Source: Sphacelaria rigidula
Lineage: Eukaryota; Phaeophyceae; Sphacelariales
Direction: 5' to 3'
Assembly: GCA_964200075.2 (NCBI GenBank)
Contig: CAXNAA020000441.1
Span: 1-21,294 of the forward strand
DNA: 21,294 nucleotides
Shown piece by piece: positions 18,637-21,294 of this stretch. The notes below the pieces were generated by a model, which worked only from the letters and a program-made list of their open reading frames with translations, was not told where the DNA came from and made no database searches. The stretch's first letter is position 1, and each line of letters opens with the position of its first letter. A program made the position numbers and the translations under genes.

Positions 18637-19568
18637 GAGGGCCAACTAGACTACGTGGAGAAGTGCAACCGTAAGCTGGTGGACAAGATGATGATGATCA
18701 TGCAGGCAAGTTCATCTACACGTCCGATCTGCCTGTTCAACCGCACGTGTTTCCCATGCAGTTTCACGACTGAAATCATTGTCACATGTGCCGTTGCTAT
18801 TGTTGCCCCTACCTCCAACGACATGTGCAAGGATACCGCCCGCGAGTTCCGGGATGACGACAGACAGTTACTGCGTCATTTACAACATATCGATAACCTA
18901 GTGCGCGCTCTCGACGCCTGACGTTGCTGTTCGATAGCAAAGCCCTGTGACAGAGGCTGGTGACATGACATGTGCGAAGTGTTACACGGGACTCTGCTTC
19001 ATACCCAGATACGAGTAACGTGGCATACCACGGAGTTCGCGCACGAGCCGTACGGCCCCAGACGCATCTCTTGTCGTCATTTGACCTTCATCAATCCCGT
19101 TTAATGAGTAACTTACACCATGGTGTAACGCGTATGTGGCTGCTGTTGTCTGCGTCCCCGTCACGTTCCGCGGAGGCAGGGGTTGTGCGGAACAGTAGTA
19201 TCTGAGCTCTCCGGCCCGGAGTTCAATCCTGGCACCCTCAACCATCGCCTGAGGAAGCGTGAGATGCGGCGGATAGACCGCGCCAACCTGGCGCTCATGC
19301 ATCGCATTGAGAGAGCGTCCTCCAGCTACAGCAAGGAGAAAATCAAGCCCAAGCACTTCCAGGAGCCGCACATGGGCCTGTTTCCAAGGTACAACGTCTG
19401 TGCGAGTCCCATGGGCAGCGCCGTTTTCATTTGTCGATTCCTTTGCACTTACTTCTGCACGCGTACGACAGGAGATACTTTTCCCTTCCTTTTGGAAAGG
19501 ATATAGCAGTGCCTTCAATCTGTAACGCAGGTGACAACCCTGTCCCGGTCACACTGAGAACAGTGTAG
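18637..19568 (+). CDS. CFAP97/Hemingway-domain protein, partial, three exons
   Basis: Members of this family are small coiled-coil proteins of cilia and flagella. Exon a (18637-18705) follows a good acceptor (GTGCTATCGCAG) and encodes EGQLDYVEKCNRKLVDKMMM, matching the first helix of CFAP97D-type proteins (E-x-E-N-x-x-L pattern). Exon b (19180-19388) follows CGGAGGCAG and encodes TLNHRLRKREMRRIDRANLA and HRIERASSSYSKEKIK, matching the second, most conserved helix (SLN..R.REL.RI..EN...L.R....Y). The intron 18706-19179 has a GC-AG donor (CAG|GCAAGT) and phase 0 on both sides. A third exon may be 19472-19568 after an 83-base GT-AG intron (AAG|GTACAA ... TACGACAG) and would end at TAG 19566. N-terminal exons were not found. 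The family call rests on motif memory; the last exon is tentative. Confidence 0.55.
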
Positions 19569-19719
19569 TGAATGGTGTACAATGATCTGAGCCTGTCACA
19601 CGTGTGTCCTTATTTTTCGACTTTGATGAAAAATATGGCAAGAGACGCTCACATGCGACAAAAGGAGCGCGGCAGCGCGCTTTCGAGTAACGGAGTCATA
19701 GGTTTCTGCACCCTAGAAG

Positions 19720-19926
19720 ATGGAGGATCACACAGCAAACCATGTTGGTGGAGTTATTTTAAGCTTACGCTTTGGCGACGTAAAACCTTACGCAAAGTGC
19801 CCCCCCCGGAATGTACCACTATTGTACTCGTACTCTCGCGATGGCGAATGGAGCCGGCGTATTCTGGATTGGAAAGCAATCGCTACAGTCACTGAAGGAG
19901 ATTTCAACGGAGCCGGGCTCGCTTAG
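19720..19926 (+). CDS. Unrecognised open frame, 68 codons
   Basis: ATG at 19720 (AGAAGATGG context) opens MEDHTANHVGGVILSLRFGD and continues with protein-like composition (PLLYSYSRDGEWSRRILDWK) to TAG at 19924-19926. A C8 run (19801-19808) sits inside the frame, so the frame before and after it should be treated with care. It lies 150 bp past the CFAP97-like exons on the same strand and could be a further exon or a separate small gene. No family is recognised. Confidence 0.25.
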   Translation: MEDHTANHVGGVILSLRFGDVKPYAKCPPRNVPLLYSYSRDGEWSRRILDWKAIATVTEGDFNGAGLA

Positions 19927-20507
19927 TTTGCGTCAGTGGTCGATATCGTCGATGTGCTCGAGTAGACTTGTTACTGAAGTAGTTGTAATCAGAACACCCA
20001 CCGGTGCAGTACAATATCATGCGCAAACCCACGGTAATCGGGGTTTCCAAGCTGAAGCCGGTGGGGAGATACGAACGAATCTCTGACAGTGACAGTGAGG
20101 GTTTCTGCATATGGGAAAAAAACGACTTGAGACGAGGATTTCCCGTGCATACGCAAAACATCCAAAGTTGATCTAAAATATGGTTTATTTAATGACTCAA
20201 TCCGAGTGCATACTGCGTGAGTCTGTAGCATTTCCCCCATCCATCTATGCGTACACGTGGAGAAGTGATGTCAAGAGTATGGCTAAGTATCGCACGTTCC
20301 TAGGGCCGCGGGTCACATTTGCCTTCAACATTGTTACAACAGCACCCAACGATCGCCCTCACCCTCGAATACAGAACCGAGCACAGCTTGAAGTCGACAT
20401 CGGCGACAAAGTCTAGAAAGAACGGATGCTACGGGAGACCACAGAGGTCCAAAACCTCACCGTCGACGACTACGCTTGTCCAACCAGGCGAGTTAATCAC
20501 TTGTAGT
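19927..20507. other. No gene recognised
   Basis: Short frames on both strands without features. No repeat matches within the window. Confidence 0.35.
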
Positions 20508-20817
20508 GCCGCCGCGTCCCGGTGGTGTAATGGTCCGACTGTCGCCATCAGGGTGAAGAGAACAAGGGTTCGATTCCCGATGCGTTGGACTTTTTCTTCG
20601 TAATATCTTATATCCACCGTGGAAAGCGTGATAACGTGAGTGAACAAAGTAGTCGACTGAGTTGGTTTGACGTGAGTTGACGCGGTGCAGGAGTGCTGAC
20701 AGAATACGCGAGACCAAAATGAAAGGCGTGTACCGGGGGAAAGATGGGATGATCCTTTGAGAACACGGACTCGTCCCGAGGAAGCCGAAGGGTTCAAAGT
20801 GCGACAAATAAATAAAA
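20508..20817 (+). mobile_element. tRNA-derived SINE, family S1, copy 2 (better preserved)
   Basis: Full-length match to 1377-1691. Both Pol III promoter boxes are intact: A box TGGTGTAATGG (20523-20533) and B box GGTTCGATTCC (20567-20577). They are 34 bases apart, as in tRNA genes. The T stem pairs at only three of five positions and no acceptor stem forms, so it is not a tRNA gene. It ends CAAAGTGCGACAAATAAATA (20795-20814) and is followed directly by LINE B 3' UTR sequence. Confidence 0.8.
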
Positions 20818-21045
20818 CAGCTGCAGGGAGATGCGGATGTTTTCCTTTTGTCATGTCCTTTTCCTCATTTTTCAGTGCACTCTGCTTGTGCTCTCTCTCT
20901 CCCTCTCTGCGTGTTTTCGATTTCCCCCCTCTCCCGAGGTCCCTTTGTAACGAGTGTTTTCGATTTCTTTGCCTTAAATACGTCTATCGTGTGGATAATG
21001 ACCACCACTGGGTTCCAAAGGGATCAGTTACCGTCCCACACTCAA
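20818..21045 (+). mobile_element. LINE family B 3' UTR end, directly downstream of SINE (copy B5)
   Basis: CTGCAGGGAGATGCGGATGT resembles ACTGCAGGGGCAGACCAGTT of copy B2. A pyrimidine tract (20890-20945) and the terminal motif follow: GAGTGTTTTCGATTTC, ACGTCTATCGTGTGGATAATGACC and GATCAGTTACCGTCCCACA, compare ACGTCGATATCGTGGATAAT in copy B3. There is no coding part. Either a separate truncated LINE or the tail of a composite SINE. Confidence 0.55.
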
Positions 21046-21294
21046 TCGGTCAATCATTTCACGTGAGCACAACAATCGGCATTGTATACACGACACCTAA
21101 TATCTACACACGTCTTGGGTATATTGTAGAACTGATCGTGACTGTCGACGTGTAGAGAGAGTCTGATATACCTCGGGTATCCCGATACCCGCCCTACATC
21201 CCTGAGAGGACTTAGGTGAGAGAGTATGTTATAAACATTCTAGCACTTTAAGAACAGTTCCGTTAACAGATCCCCACCCCCCCCCACCACCCCC
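21046..21294. other. No gene recognised; C-rich end
   Basis: No supported feature. The window ends in a C-rich tract (from about 21272) like the family A tails, but no family A coding sequence precedes it. Confidence 0.35.

Noticed and set aside
18463-18921. Single 152-codon gene
   Set aside because: Only 18637-18705 looks conserved; the rest is better explained as intron read-through because of strong splice signals at 18636 and 18706.
20516-20588. Possible tRNA gene
   Set aside because: Both promoter boxes are intact but no acceptor stem forms and only three T-stem pairs exist; part of a dispersed ~310-bp repeat.

Overview
The window looks like a repeat-rich stretch of a eukaryotic nuclear genome. 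It holds no bacterial-style operons and no long intact reading frames. It does hold several decayed non-LTR retrotransposons (LINEs), tRNA-derived SINEs, a TIR-bounded DNA element, two 10-base assembly gaps beside long G runs, and a few short exon-like segments with good splice sites. I cannot name the species. A flagellate lineage is suggested by two exons resembling the Hemingway/CFAP97 axonemal family. The mix of short introns and LINE/SINE content would fit a marine stramenopile such as a brown alga, but that is a guess.

Positions 1-3200 hold four copies of the 3' end of one retroelement reading frame (family A; three on +, one longer copy on -). Each ends in a stop codon followed at once or shortly by a C-rich tail. 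Two tRNA-derived SINEs lie among them (1377-1691 and 2992-3192), as does a sequence gap next to a 52-base G run. Positions 3200-4700 are mostly unassigned, apart from a structured 201-bp foldback (4293-4493).

Positions 4700-7250 hold a 5'-truncated LINE (family B) on +, then a 971-bp element with 27-bp terminal inverted repeats and flanking TA (5870-6840), then a LINE B 3' end on -. Positions 7250-11270 are the least repetitive part. They hold candidate small genes or exons that I do not recognise (7863-8252 -, 8535-9062 +, 9129-9398 -, 10223-10624 +).

Positions 11270-16050 are a second truncated LINE B copy running directly into a much longer, multiply broken one. The longer copy still shows endonuclease, reverse transcriptase and C-terminal regions, and it carries a 228-bp insertion with G-rich inverted ends. 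Its 3' UTR carries the terminal motif twice.

Positions 16050-21294 hold a second gap with a duplicated flank, a 111-bp tandem duplication, an unrecognised 168-codon frame, the CFAP97-like exons (18637-19568), and a SINE fused or adjacent to a LINE B 3' end (20508-21045). The most coherent system is the LINE B/SINE pair: the SINEs end in the same short GTGCGACAA-type motif that ends the LINE copies.
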